From contig NC_073346.2 in assembly GCF_027580225.2 (NCBI RefSeq), positions 1-64,000 of the forward strand: DNA of 64,000 bases. The letters are read 5' to 3'. The position numbers were made by a program, and so were the translations under genes. Below the pieces are notes generated by a model. That model did not search any database. It had not been told where the DNA came from and saw nothing but the letters and a program-made list of their open reading frames with translations. Shown here piece after piece: positions 48,773 through 62,139 of this stretch (positions are counted from its first letter, which is position 1; the number at the start of each line of letters is the position of its first letter). Source of the DNA: Misgurnus anguillicaudatus (lineage: Eukaryota; Chordata; Actinopteri; Cypriniformes; Cobitidae).

Positions 48773-50548
48773 GCCGTTTAAAGTGATTTCCAGCTCAGAA
48801 AAGCAGTTTAGAGTGAAAAATCAACGTTTCAGGCTGAAATGTGACTTTTCATGCAAAAGTGCCCAACTCTGCTTAAAATGCTTACAGGAGCATTCTAAGC
48901 CGTTTAAAGTGATTTCCAGCTCAGAAAAGCAGTTTAGAGTGAAAAATCAACGTTTCAGGCTGAAATGTGACTTTTCATGCAAAAGTGCCCAACTCTGCTT
49001 AAAATGCTTACAGGAGCATTCTAAGCCGTTTAAAGTGATTTCCAGCTCAGAAAAGCAGTTTACAGTGAAAAATCAACGTTTCAGGCTGAAATATGACTTT
49101 TCATGCAAAAGTGCCCAACTCTGCTTAAAATGCTTACAGGAGCATTCTAAGCCGTTTAAAGTGATTTCCAGCTCAGAAAAGCAGTTTAGAGTGAAAAATC
49201 AACGTTTCAGGCTGAAATATGACTTTTCATGCAAAAGTGCACAACTCTGCTTAAAATGCTTACAGGAGCATTCTAAGCCGTTTAAAGTGATTTCCAGCTC
49301 AGAAAAGCAGTTTAGAGTGAAAAATCAACGTTTCAGGCTGAAATGTGACTATTCATGCAAAAGTGCACAACTCTGCTTAAAATGCTTACAGGAGCATTCT
49401 AAGCCGTTTAAAGTGATTTCCAGCTCAGAAAAGCAGTTTAGAGTGAAAAATCAACGTTTCAGGCTGAAATGTGACTTTTCATGCAAAAGTGCACAACTCT
49501 GCTTAAAATGCTTACAGGAGCATTCTAAGCCGTTTAAAGTGATTTCCAGCTCAGAAAAGCAGTTTAGAGGCAAAAATCAACGTTTCAGGCTGAAAAGTGA
49601 CTTTTCATGCAAAAGTGCCCAACTCTGCTTAAAATGCTTACAGGAGCATTCTAAGCCGTTTAAAGTGATTTCCAGCTCAGAAAAGCAGTTTAGAGTGAAA
49701 AATCAACGTTTCAGGCTGAAATGTGACTTTTCATGCAAAAGTGCCCAACTCTGCTTAAAATGCTTACAGGAGCATTCTAAGCCGTTTAAAGTGATTTCCA
49801 GCTCAGAAAAGCAGTTTAGAGTGAAAAATCAACGTTTCAGGCTGAAATATGACTTTTCATGCAAAAGTGCACAACTCTGCTTAAAATGTTTACAGGAGCA
49901 TTCTAAGCCGTTTAAAGCTCAGAAAAGCAGTTTAGAGGCAAAAATCAACGTTTCAGGCTGAAATGTGACTTTTCATGCAAAAGTGCATAACTCTGCTTAA
50001 AATGCTTACAGGAGCATTCTAACGATGAAACAAGCCGTTTAAAGTGATTTCCAGCTCAGAAAAGCAGTTTAGAGGCAAAAATCAACGTTTCAGGCTGAAA
50101 TGTGACTTTTCATGCAAAAGTGCACAACTCTGCTTAAAATGCTTACAGGAGCATTCTAAGCCGTTTAAAGTGATTTCCAGCTCAGAAAAGCAGTTTAGAG
50201 TGAAAAATCAACGTTTCAGGCTGAAATATGACTTTTCATGCAAAAGTGCACAACTCTGCTTAAAATGCTTACAGGAGCATTCTAACGATGAAACAAGCCG
50301 TTTAAAGTGATTTCCAGCTCAGAAAAGCAGTTTAGAGTGAAAAATCAACGTTTCAGGCTGAAATGTGACTTTTCATGCAAAAGTGCACAACTCTGCTTAA
50401 AATGCTTACAGGAGCATTCTAAGCCGTTTAAAGTGATTTCCAGCTCAGAAAAGCAGTTTAGAGCGAAAAATCAACGTTTCAGGCTGAAATGTGACTTTTC
50501 ATGCAAAAGTGCACAACTCTGCTTAAAATGCTTACAGGAGCATTCTAA
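48773..50548 (+). repeat. Right-block HOR, copy 2 (2667-bp period)
   Basis: Second copy of 46106-47881, with small differences (aaatatgac at 49090 against aaatacgac at 46423; ggcaaa at 49568 against gtcaaa at 46901). Its left edge continues into ordinary satellite with no transposon, giving an empty paralogous site. Confidence 0.88.
49907..50548 (+). repeat. Truncated-unit block, copy 2 of 3
   Basis: Same five units and the same 642-bp length as 47240-47881, with the 10-bp deletion at 49917/49918. Confidence 0.82.
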
Positions 50549-52841
50549 GCCGTTTAAAGTGATTTCCAGCTCAGAAAAGCAGTTTAGAGTGAAAAATCAA
50601 CGTTTCAGGCTGAAATGTGACTTTTCATGCAAAAGTGCACAACTCTGCTTAAAATGCTTACAGGAGCATTCTAAGCCGTTTAAAGTGATTTCCAGCTCAG
50701 AAAAGCAGTTTAGAGTGAAAAATCAACGTTTCAGGCTGAAATGTGACTTTTCATGCAAAAGTGCACAACTCTGCTTAAAATGCTTACAGGAGCATTCTAA
50801 GCCGTTTAAAGTGATTTCCAGCTCAGAAAAGCAGTTTAGAGTGAAAAATCAACGTTTCAGGCTGAAATGTGACTTTTCATGCAAAAGTGCCCAACTCTGC
50901 TTAAAATGCTTACAGGAGCATTCTAAGCCGTTTAAAGTGATTTCCAGCTCAGAAAAGCAGTTTAGAGTGAAAAATCAACGTTTCAGGCTGAAATATGACT
51001 TTTCATGCAAAAGTGCACAACTCTGCTTAAAATGCTTACAGGAGCATTCTAAGCCGTTTAAAGTGATTTCCAGCTCAGAAAAGCAGTTTAGAGTGAAAAA
51101 TCAACGTTTCAGGCTGAAATGTGACTTTTCATGCAAAAGTGCCCAACTCTGCTTAAAATGCTTACAGGAGCATTCTAAGCCGTTTAAAGTGATTTCCAGC
51201 TCAGAAAAGCAGTTTAGAGTGAAAAATCAACGTTTCAGGCTGAAAAGTGACTTTTCATGCAAAAGTGCACAACTCTGCTTAAAATGCTTACAGGAGCATT
51301 CTAAGCCGTTTAAAGTGATTTCCAGCTCAGAAAAGCAGTTTAGAGTGAAAAATCAACGTTTCAGGCTGAAATATGACTTTTCATGCAAAAGTGCACAACT
51401 CTGCTTAAAATGCTTACAGGAGCATTCTAACGATGAAACAAGCCGTTTAAAGTGATTTCCAGCTCAGAAAAGCAGTTTAGAGGCAAAAATCAACGTTTCA
51501 GGCTGAAATGTGACTTTTCATGCAAAAGTTCCCAACTCTGCTTAAAATGCTTACAGGAGCATTCTAAGCCGTTTAAAGTGATTTCCAGCTCAGAAAAGCA
51601 GTTTAGAGTGAAAAATCAACGTTTCAGGCTGAAATAGTGACTTTTCATGCAAAAGTGCACAACTCTGCTTAAAATGCTTACAGGAGCATTCTAAGCCGTT
51701 TAAAGTGATTTCCAGCTCAGAAAAGCAGTTTAGAGGCAAAAATCAACGTTTCAGGCTGAAATATGACTTTTCATGCAAAAGTTCCCAACTCTGCTTAAAA
51801 TGCTTACAGGAGCATTCTAAGCCGTTTAAAGTGATTTCCAGCTCAGAAAAGCAGTTTAGAGTGAAAAATCAACGTTTCAGGCTGAAATATGACTTTTCAT
51901 GCAAAAGTGCACAACTCTGCTTAAAATGCTTACAGGAGCATTCTAAGCCGTTTAAAGTGATTTCCAGCTCAGAAAAGCAGTTTAGAGTGAAAAATCAACG
52001 TTTCAGGCTGAAATATGACTTTTCATGCAAAAGTGCACAACTCTGCTTAAAATGCTTACAGGAGCATTCTAAGCCGTTTAAAGTGATTTCCAGCTCAGAA
52101 AAGCAGTTTAGAGTGAAAAATCAACGTTTCAGGCTGAAATGTGACTTTTCATGCAAAAGTGCACAACTCTGCTTAAAATGCTTACAGGAGCATTCTAAGC
52201 CGTTTAAAGTGATTTCCAGCTCAGAAAAGCAGTTTAGAGTGAAAAATCAACGTTTCAGGCTGAAATATGACTTTTCATGCAAAAGTGCACAACTCTGCTT
52301 AAAATGCTTACAGGAGCATTCTAACGATGAAACAAGCCGTTTAAAGTGATTTCCAGCTCAGAAAAGCAGTTTACAGTGAAAAATCAACGTTTCAGGCTGA
52401 AATATGACTTTTCATGCAAAAGTGCACAACTCTGCTTAAAATGCTTACAGGAGCATTCTAAGCCGTTTTAAAGTGATTTCCAGCTCAGAAAAGCAGTTTA
52501 GAGTGAAAAATCAACGTTTCAGGCTGAAATATGACTTTTCATGCAAAAGTGCACAACTCTGCTTAAAATGCTTACAGGAGCATTCTAAGCCGTTTAAAGT
52601 GATTTCCAGCTCAGAAAAGCAGTTTAGAGTGAAAAATCAACGTTTCAGGCTGAAATATGACTTTTCATGCAAAAGTGCACAACTCTGCTTAAAATGCTTA
52701 CAGGAGCATTCTAAGCCGTTTAAAGTGATTTCCAGCTCAGAAAAGCAGTTTAGAGGCAAAAATCAAACGTTTCAGGCTGAAATATGACTTTTCATGCAAA
52801 CGTGCACAACTCTGCTTAAAATGCTTACAGGAGCATTCTAA

Positions 52842-53482
52842 GCCGTTTAAAGTGATTTCCAGCTCAGAAAAGCAGTTTAGAGGCAAAAATCAACGTTTCA
52901 GGCTGAAATATGACTTTTCATGCAAAAGTGCACAACTCTGCTTAAAATGCTTACAGGAGCATTCTAAGCCGTTTAAAGTGATTTCCAGCTCAGAAAAGCA
53001 GTTTAGAGTGAAAAAATCAACGTTTCAGGCTGAAATATGACTTCATGCAAAAGTGCACAACTCTTCTTAAAATGCTTACAGGAGCATTCTAAGCTGTTTA
53101 AAGTGATTTCCAGCTCAGAAAAGCAGTTTAGAGTGAAAAATCAACGTTTCAGGCTGAAATATGACTTTTCATGCAAAAGTGCATAACTCTGCTTAAAATG
53201 CTTACAGGAGCATTCTAACGATGAAACAAGCCGTTTAAAGTGATTTCCAGCTCAGAAAAGCAGTTTAGAGTGAAAAAATCAACGTTTCAGGCTGAAATAT
53301 GACTTTTCATGCAAAAGTGCACAACTCTGCTTAAAATGCTTACAGGAGCATTCTAAGCCGTTTAAAGTGATTTCCAGCTCAGAAAAGCAGTTTAGAGTGA
53401 AAAATCAACGTTTCAGGCTGAAATGTGACTTTTTATGCAAAAGTGCACAACTCTGCTTAAAATGCTTACAGGAGCATTCTAA
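52842..53482 (+). repeat. 1713-bp-offset HOR, copy 1
   Basis: Units with ggcaaa/tat, gtgaaaaaatc (+1) with gacttcatg (-2) and ctcttctt, gctgtttaaag, cataac-long, another +1 unit, then one with gactttttatg. The same order recurs at 54555-55195. Part of the set also recurs near 60725-61238. Confidence 0.78.
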
Positions 53483-53914
53483 GCCGTTTAAAGTGATTTC
53501 CAGCTCAGAAAAGCAGTTTAGAGTGAAAAATCAACGTTTCAGGCTGAAATATGACTTTTCATGCAAAAGTGCACAACTCTGCTTAAAATGCTTACAGGAG
53601 CATTCTAACGATGAAACAAGCCGTTTAAAGTGATTTCCAGCTCAGAAAAGCAGTTTACAGTGAAAAATCAACGTTTCAGGCTGAAATATGACTTTTCATG
53701 CAAAAGTGCACAACTCTGCTTAAAATGCTTACAGGAGCATTCTAAGCCGTTTAAAGTGATTTCCAGCTCAGAAAAGCAGTTTAGAGTGAAAAATCAACGT
53801 TTCAGGCTGAAATATGACTTTTCATGCAAAAGTGCACAACTCTGCTTAAAATGCTTACAGGAGCATTCTAAGCCGTTTAAAGTGATTTCCAGCTCAGAAA
53901 AGCAGTTTAGAGTG

Positions 53915-53932
53915 GAGCATTCAGGAGCATTC
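53915..53932 (+). repeat. Chimeric unit junction, copy 1
   Basis: After tttagagtg the unit jumps to gagcattcag-gagcattc and then re-enters at agctcagaaaagcag. Two copies of the unit-end word gagcattc are thus spliced into the middle of a unit, most simply by recombination between misaligned monomers. Confidence 0.8.
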
Positions 53933-54554
53933 AGCTCAGAAAAGCAGTTTAGAGTGAAAAATCAACGTTTCAGGCTGAAATATGACTTTTCATGCAAAAG
54001 TGCATAACTCTGCTTAAAATGCTTACAGGAGCATTCTAAGCCGATTAAAGTGATTTCCAGCTCAGAAAAGCAGTTTAGAGTGAAAAATCAACGTTTCAGG
54101 CTGAAATATGACTTCATGCAAAAGTGCACAACTCTTCTTAAAATGCTTACAGGAGCATTCTAAGCTGTATAAAGTGATTTCCAGCTCAGAAAAGCAGTTT
54201 AGAGTGAAAAATCAACGTTTCAGGCTGAAATAATACTTTTCATGCAAAAGTGCATAACTCTGCTTAAAATGCTTACAGGAGCATTCTAACGATGAAACAA
54301 GCCGTTTAAAGTGATTTCCAGCTCAGAAAAGCAGTTTAGAGTGAAAAATCAAACGTTTCAGGCTGAAATATGACTTTTCATGCAAAAGTGCACAACTCTG
54401 CTTAAAATGCTTACAGGAGCATTCTAAGCCGTTTAAAGTGATTTCCAGCTCAGAAAAGCAGTTTAGAGGCAAAAATCAAACGTTTCAGGCTGAAATATGA
54501 CTTTTCATGCAAAAGTGCACAACTCTGCTTAAAATGCTTACAGGAGCATTCTAA

Positions 54555-55195
54555 GCCGTTTAAAGTGATTTCCAGCTCAGAAAAGCAGTTTAGAGGCAAA
54601 AATCAACGTTTCAGGCTGAAATATGACTTTTCATGCAAAAGTGCACAACTCTGCTTAAAATGCTTACAGGAGCATTCTAAGCCGTTTAAAGTGATTTCCA
54701 GCTCAGAAAAGCAGTTTAGAGTGAAAAAATCAACGTTTCAGGCTGAAATATGACTTCATGCAAAAGTGCACAACTCTTCTTAAAATGCTTACAGGAGCAT
54801 TCTAAGCTGTTTAAAGTGATTTCCAGCTCAGAAAAGCAGTTTAGAGTGAAAAATCAACGTTTCAGGCTGAAATATGACTTTTCATGCAAAAGTGCATAAC
54901 TCTGCTTAAGATGCTTACAGGAGCATTCTAACGATGAAACAAGCCGTTTAAAGTGATTTCCAGCTCAGAAAAGCAGTTTAGAGTGAAAAAATCAACGTTT
55001 CAGGCTGAAATATGACTTTTCATGCAAAAGTGCACAACTCTGCTTAAAATGCTTACAGGAGCATTCTAAGCCGTTTAAAGTGATTTCCAGCTCAGAAAAG
55101 CAGTTTAGAGTGAAAAATCAACGTTTCAGGCTGAAATGTGACTGTTTATGCAAAAGTGCACAACTCTGCTTAAAATGCTTACAGGAGCATTCTAA
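54555..55195 (+). repeat. 1713-bp-offset HOR, copy 2
   Basis: Copy of 52842-53482. Private changes are ttaagatgc (54906) and gactgtttatg (55140). Confidence 0.78.
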
Positions 55196-55311
55196 GCCGT
55201 TTAAAGTGATTTCCAGCTCAGAAAAGCAGTTTAGAGTGAAAAATCAACGTTTCAGGCTGAAATGTGACTTTTCATGCAAAAGTGCCCAACTCTGCTTAAA
55301 ATGCTTACAGG

Positions 55312-55320
55312 AGCCGTTTA
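55312..55320 (+). repeat. Monomer with 9-bp deletion at its end
   Basis: Reads acaggagccgttta instead of acaggagcattctaagccg. Nine bases are missing between two AGC triplets. The deletion is private: the paralogous position near 61360 is intact. Confidence 0.8.
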
Positions 55321-56205
55321 AAGTGATTTCCAGCTCAGAAAAGCAGTTTAGAGGCAAAAATCAAACGTTTCAGGCTGAAATATGACTTTTCATGCAAAAG
55401 TGCACAACTCTGCTTAAAATGCTTACAGGAGCATTCTAAGCCGTTTAAAGTGATTTCCAGCTCAGAAAAGCAGTTTAGAGGCAAAAATCAACGTTTCAGG
55501 CTGAAATATGACTTTTCATGCAAAAGTGCACAACTCTGCTTAAAATGCTTACAGGAGCATTCTAAGCCGTTTAAAGTGATTTCCAGCTCAGAAAAGCAGT
55601 TTAGAGTGAAAAATCAACGTTTCAGGCTGAAATATGACTTCATGCAAAAGTGCACAACTCTGCTTAAAATGCTTACAGGAGCATTCTAACGATGAAACAA
55701 GCCGGTTAAAGTGATTTCCAGCTCAGAAAAGCAGTTTAGAGTGAAAAATCAACGTTTCAGGCTGAAATATGACTTTTCATGCAAAAGTGCACAACTCTGC
55801 TTAAAATGCTTACAGGAGCATTCTAACGATGAAACAAGCCGTTTAAAGTGATTTCCAGCTCAGAAAAGCAGTTTACAGTGAAAAATCAACGTTTCAGGCT
55901 GAAATGTGACTTTTCATGCAAAAGTGCACAACTCTGCTTAAAATGCTTACAGGAGCATTCTAAGCCGTTTAAAGTGATTTCCAGCTCAGAAAAGCAGTTT
56001 AGAGTGAAAAATCAACGTTTCAGGCTGAAATGTGACTTTTCATGCAAAAGTGCCCAACTCTGCTTAAAATGCTTACAGGAGCATTCTAAGCCGTTTAAAG
56101 TGATTTCCAGCTCAGAAAAGCAGTTTAGAGTGAAAAATCAACGTTTCAGGCTGAAATGTGACTATTCATGCAAAAGTGCACAACTCTGCTTAAAATGCTT
56201 ACAGG

Positions 56206-56216
56206 AGCATTCCGTT
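56206..56216 (+). repeat. Monomer with 5-bp deletion at its end
   Basis: Reads gagcattccgtttaaag where ctaag is missing between two units, a second independent loss at the unit junction. Confidence 0.78.
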
Positions 56217-56843
56217 TAAAGTGATTTCCAGCTCAGAAAAGCAGTTTAGAGTGAAAAATCAACGTTTCAGGCTGAAATGTGACTTTTCATGCAAAAGTGC
56301 CCAACTCTGCTTAAAATGCTTACAGGAGCATTCTAAGCCGTTTAAAGTGATTTCCAGCTCAGAAAAGCAGTTTAGAGGCAAAAATCAAACGTTTCAGGCT
56401 GAAATATGACTTTTCATGCAAAAGTGCACAACTCTGCTTAAAATGCTTACAGGAGCATTCTAAGCCGTTTAAAGTGATTTCCAGCTCAGAAAAGCAGTTT
56501 AGAGTGAAAAATCAACGTTTCAGGCTGAAATATGACTTTTCATGCAAAAGTGCACAACTCTGCTTAAAATGCTTACAGGAGCATTCTAAGCCGTTTAAAG
56601 TGATTTCCAGCTCAGAAAAGCAGTTTAGAGGCAAAAATCAAACGTTTCAGGCTGAAATATGACTTTTCATGCAAAAGTGCACAACTCTGCTTAAAATGCT
56701 TACAGGAGCATTCTAAGCCGTTTAAAGTGATTTCCAGCTCAGAAAAGCAGTTTAGAGGCAAAAATCAAACGTTTCAGGCTGAAATATGACTTTTCATGCA
56801 AAAGTGCACAACTCTGCTTAAAATGCTTACAGGAGCATTCTAA

Positions 56844-57485
56844 GCCGTTTAAAGCTCAGAAAAGCAGTTTAGAGGCAAAAATCAACGTTTCAGGCTGAAA
56901 TGTGACTTTTCATGCAAAACTGCATAACTCTGCTTAAAATGCTTACAGGAGCATTCTAACGATGAAACAAGCCGTTTAAAGTGATTTCCAGCTCAGAAAA
57001 GCAGTTTAGAGGCAAAAATCAACGTTTCAGGCTGAAATGTGACTTTTCATGCAAAAGTGCACAACTCTGCTTAAAATGCTTACAGGAGCATTCTAAGCCG
57101 TTTAAAGTGATTTCCAGCTCAGAAAAGCAGTTTAGAGTGAAAAATCAACGTTTCAGGCTGAAATATGACTTTTCATGCAAAAGTGCACAACTCTGCTTAA
57201 AATGCTTACAGGAGCATTCTAACGATGAAACAAGCCGTTTAAAGTGATTTCCAGCTCAGAAAAGCAGTTTAGAGTGAAAAATCAACGTTTCAGGCTGAAA
57301 TGTGACTTTTCATGCAAAAGTGCACAACTCTGCTTAAAATGCTTACAGGAGCATTCTAAGCCGTTTAAAGTGATTTCCAGCTCAGAAAAGCAGTTTAGAG
57401 CGAAAAATCAACGTTTCAGGCTGAAATGTGACTTTTCATGCAAAAGTGCACAACTCTGCTTAAAATGCTTACAGGAGCATTCTAA
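56844..57485 (+). repeat. Truncated-unit block, copy 3 of 3
   Basis: Same block 6937 bp downstream of copy 2. The unit that follows carries gaaaagccgtttagag (57514), a mark also seen after copy 1 (47909) but not after copy 2. The cataac unit here reads aactgcataactc. Confidence 0.8.
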
Positions 57486-59786
57486 GCCGTTTAAAGTGAT
57501 TTCCAGCTCAGAAAAGCCGTTTAGAGTGAAAAATCAACGTTTCAGGCTGAAATGTGACTTTTCATGCAAAAGTGCCCAACTCTGCTTAAAATGCTTACAG
57601 GAGCATTCTAAGCCGTTTAAAGTGATTTCCAGCTCAGAAAAGCAGTTTAGAGTGAAAAATCAACGTTTCAGGCTGAAATGTGACTTTTCATGCAAAAGTG
57701 CACAACTCTGCTTAAAATGCTTACAGGAGCATTCTAAGCCGTTTAAAGTGATTTCCAGCTCAGAAAAGCAGTTTAGAGTGAAAAATCAACGTTTCAGGCT
57801 GAAATGTGACTTTTCATGCAAAAGTGCCCAACTCTGCTTAAAATGCTTACAGGAGCATTCTAAGCCGTTTAAAGTGATTTCCAGCTCAGAAAAGCAGTTT
57901 AGAGTGAAAAATCAACGTTTCAGGCTGAAATATGACTTTTCATGCAAAAGTGCACAACTCTGCCTAAAATGCTTACAGGAGCATTCTAAGCCGTTTAAAG
58001 TGATTTCCAGCTCAGAAAAGCAGTTTAGAGTGAAAAATCAACGTTTCAGGCTGAAATATGACTTTTCATGCAAAAGTGCCCAACTCTGCTTAAAATGCTT
58101 ACAGGAGCATTCTAAGCCGTTTAAAGTGATTTCCAGCTCAGAAAAGCAGTTTAGAGTGAAAAATCAACGTTTCAGGCTGAAAAGTGACTTTTCATGCAAA
58201 AGTGCACAACTCTGATTAAAATGCTTACAGGAGCATTCTAAGCCGTTTAAAGTGATTTCCAGCTCAGAAAAGCAGTTTAGAGTGAAAAATCAACGTTTCA
58301 GGCTGAAATATGACTTTTCATGCAAAAGTGCACAACTCTGCTTAAAATGCTTACAGGAGCATTCTAACGATGAAACAAGCCGTTTAAAGTGATTTCCAGC
58401 TCAGAAAAGCAGTTTAGAGGCAAAAATCAACGTTTCAGGCTGAAATGTGACTTTTCATGCAAAAGTTCCCAACTCTGCTTAAAATGCTTACAGGAGCATT
58501 CTAAGCCGTTTAAAGTGATTTCCAGCTCAGAAAAGCAGTTTAGAGTGAAAAATCAACGTTTCAGGCTGAAATATGACTTTTCATGCAAAAGTGCCCAACT
58601 CTGCCTAAAATGCTTACAGGAGCATTCTAAGCCGTTTAAAGTGATTTCCAGCTCAGAAAAGCAGTTTAGAGTGAAAAATCAACGTTTCAGGCTGAAATGT
58701 GACTTTTCATGCAAAAGTGCACAACTCTGCTTAAAATGCTTACAGGAGCATTCTAAGCCGTTTAAAGTGATTTCCAGCTCAGAAAAGCAGTTTAGAGTGA
58801 AAAATCAACGTTTCAGGCTGAAATATGACTTTTCATGCAAAAGTGCACAACTCTGCTTAAAATGCTTACAGGAGCATTCTAACGATGAAACAAGCCGTTT
58901 AAAGTGATTTCCAGCTCAGAAAAGCAGTTTAGAGTGAAAAATCAACGTTTCAGGCTGAAATGTGACTTTTCATGCAAAAGTGCCCAACTCTGCTTAAAAT
59001 GCTTACAGGAGCATTCTAAGCCGTTTAAAGTGATTTCCAGCTCAGAAAAGCAGTTTAGAGTGAAAAATCAACGTTTCAGGCTGAAATGTGACTTTTCATG
59101 CAAAAGTGCACAACTCTGCTTAAAATGCTTACAGGAGCATTCTAAGCCGTTTAAAGTGATTTCCAGCTCAGAAAAGCAGTTTAGAGGCAAAAATCAACGT
59201 TTCAGGCTGAAATATGACTTTTCATGCAAAAGTTCCCAACTCTGCTTAAAATGCTTACAGGAGCATTCTAAGCCGTTTAAAGTGATTTCCAGCTCAGAAA
59301 AGCAGTTTAGAGTGAAAAATCAACGTTTCAGGCTGAAATATGACTTTTCATGCAAAAGTGCACAACTCTGCTTAAAATGCTTACAGGAGCATTCTAAGCC
59401 GTTTAAAGTGATTTCCAGCTCAGAAAAGCAGTTTAGAGTGAAAAATCAACGTTTCAGGCTGAAATATGACTTTTCATGCAAAAGTGCACAACTCTGCTTA
59501 AAATGCTTACAGGAGCATTCTAAGCCGTTTAAAGTGATTTCCAGCTCAGAAAAGCAGTTTAGAGTGAAAAATCAACGTTTCAGGCTGAAATGTGACTTTT
59601 CATGCAAAAGTGCACAACTCTGCTTAAAATGCTTACAGGAGCATTCTAAGCCGTTTAAAGTGATTTCCAGCTCAGAAAAGCAGTTTAGAGTGAAAAATCA
59701 ACGTTTCAGGCTGAAATATGACTTTTCATGCAAAAGTGCACAACTCTGCTTAAAATGCTTACAGGAGCATTCTAACGATGAAACAA

Positions 59787-62139
59787 GCCGTTTAAAGTGA
59801 TTTCCAGCTCAGAAAAGCAGTTTACAGTGAAAAATCAACGTTTCAGGCTGAAATATGACTTTTCATGCAAAAGTGCACAACTCTGCTTAAAATGCTTACA
59901 GGAGCATTCTAAGCCGTTTAAAGTGATTTCCAGCTCAGAAAAGCAGTTTAGAGTGAAAAATCAACGTTTCAGGCTGAAATATGACTTTTCATGCAAAAGT
60001 GCACAACTCTGCTTAAAATGCTTACAGGAGCATTCTAAGCCGTTTTAAAGTGATTTCCAGCTCAGAAAAGCAGTTTAGAGTGGAGCATTCAGGAGCATTC
60101 AGCTCAGAAAAGCAGTTTAGAGTGAAAAATCAACGTTTCAGGCTGAAATATGACTTTTCATGCAAAAGTGCATAACTCTGCTTAAAATGCTTACAGGAGC
60201 ATTCTTAGCCGATTAAAGTGATTTCCAGCTCAGAAAAGCAGTTTAGAGTGAAAAATCAACGTTTCAGGCTGAAATATGACTTTTCATGCAAAAGTGCACA
60301 ACTCTTCTTAAAATGCTTACAGGAGCATTCTAAGCTGTATAAAGTGATTTCCAGCTCAGAAAAGCAGTTTAGAGTGAAAAATCAACGTTTCAGGCTGAAA
60401 TAATACTTTTCATGCAAAAGTGCATAACTCTGCTTAAAATGCTTACAGGAGCATTCTAACGATGAAACAAGCCGTTTAAAGTGATTTCCAGCTCAGAAAA
60501 GCAGTTTAGAGTGAAAAATCAAACGTTTCAGGCTGAAATATGACTTTTCATGCAAAAGTGCACAACTCTGCTTAAAATGCTTACAGGAGCATTCTAAGCC
60601 GTTTAAAGTGATTTCCAGCTCAGAAAAGCAGTTTAGAGGCAAAATTCAAACGTTTCAGGCTGAAATATGACTTTTCATGCAAAAGTGCACAACTCTGCTT
60701 AAAATGCTTACAGGAGCATTCTAAGCCGTTTAAAGTGATTTCCAGCTCAGAAAAGCAGTTTAGAGTGAAAAATCAACGTTTCAGGCTGAAATATGACTTC
60801 ATGCAAAAGTGCACAACTCTTCTTAAAATGCTTACAGGAGCATTCTAAGCTGTTTAAAGTGATTTCCAGCTCAGAAAAGCAGTTTAGAGTGAAAAATCAA
60901 CGTTTCAGGCTGAAATATGACTTTTCATGCAAAAGTGCATAACTCTGCTTAAAATGCTTACAGGAGCATTCTAACGATGAAACAAGCCGTTTAAAGTGAT
61001 TTCCAGCTCAGAAAAGCAGTTTAGAGTGAAAAAATCAACGTTTCAGGCTGAAATATGACTTTTCATGCAAAAGTGCACAACTCTGCTTAAAATGCTTACA
61101 GGAGCATTCTAAGCCGTTTAAAGTGATTTCCAGCTCAGAAAAGCAGTTTAGAGTGAAAAATCAACGTTTCAGGCTGAAATGTGACTTTTTATGCAAAAGT
61201 GCACAACTCTGCTTAAAATGCTTACAGGAGCATTCTAAGCCGTTTAAAGTGATTTCCAGCTCAGAAAAGCAGTTTAGAGTGAAAAATCAACGTTTCAGGC
61301 TGAAATGTGACTTTTCATGCAAAAGTGCCCAACTCTGCTTAAAATGCTTACAGGAGCATTCTAAGCCGTTTAAAGTGATTTCCAGCTCAGAAAAGCAGTT
61401 TAGAGGCAAAAATCAAACGTTTCAGGCTGAAATATGACTTTTCATGCAAAAGTGCACAACTCTGCTTAAAATGCTTACAGGAGCATTCTAAGCTGTTTAA
61501 AGTGATTTCCAGCTCAGAAAAGCAGTTTAGAGGCAAAAATCAACGTTTCAGGCTGAAATATGACTTTTCATGCAAAAGTGCACAACTCTGCTTAAAATGC
61601 TTACAGGAGCATTCTAAGCCGTTTAAAGTGATTTCCAGCTCAGAAAAGCAGTTTAGAGTGAAAAATCAACGTTTCAGGCTGAAATATGACTTCATGTAAA
61701 AGTGCACAATTGCTTAAAATGCTTACAGGAGCATTCTAACGATGAAACAAGCCGGTTAAAGTGATTTCCAGCTCAGAAAAGCAGTTTAGAGTGAAAAATC
61801 AACGTTTCAGGCTGAAATATGACTTTTCATGCAAAAGTGCACAACTCTGCTTAAAATGCTTACAGGAGCATTCTAACGATGAAACAAGCCGTTTAAAGTG
61901 ATTTCCAGCTCAGAAAAGCAGTTTACAGTGAAAAATCAACGTTTCAGGCTGAAATGTGACTTTTCATGCAAAAGTGCACAACTCTGCTTAAAATGCTTAC
62001 AGGAGCATTCTAAGCCGTTTAAAGTGATTTCCAGCTCAGAAAAGCAGTTTAGAGTGAAAAATCAACGTTTCAGGCTGAAATGTGACTTTTCATGCAAAAG
62101 TGCCCAACTCTGCTTAAAATGCTTACAGGAGCATTCTAA
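59787..62139 (+). repeat. Long right-block duplication, copy 2
   Basis: Copy of 53620-56089 lacking about one monomer. Private changes are gccgttttaaag (+1, 60039), attcttagccg (60201), aaaattcaaacg (60643) and a 2-bp loss giving cacaattgc (61705). Confidence 0.85.
60083..60100 (+). repeat. Chimeric unit junction, copy 2
   Basis: Identical chimeric junction 6168 bp downstream of 53915-53932, inherited by duplication of the whole block. Confidence 0.8.

Larger units (their letters stand above)
53620..56089 (+). repeat. Long right-block duplication, copy 1
   Basis: Starts with a cagtttacagtg unit and contains the chimeric unit at 53915-53932, ccgattaaag (54041), gctgtataaag (54163), gaaataatac (54227), caaacg units and gccggttaaag (55701). 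The same order occurs at 59787-62139. The offset changes stepwise from 6167 to 6050 as small indels and one missing monomer accumulate. Confidence 0.85.
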
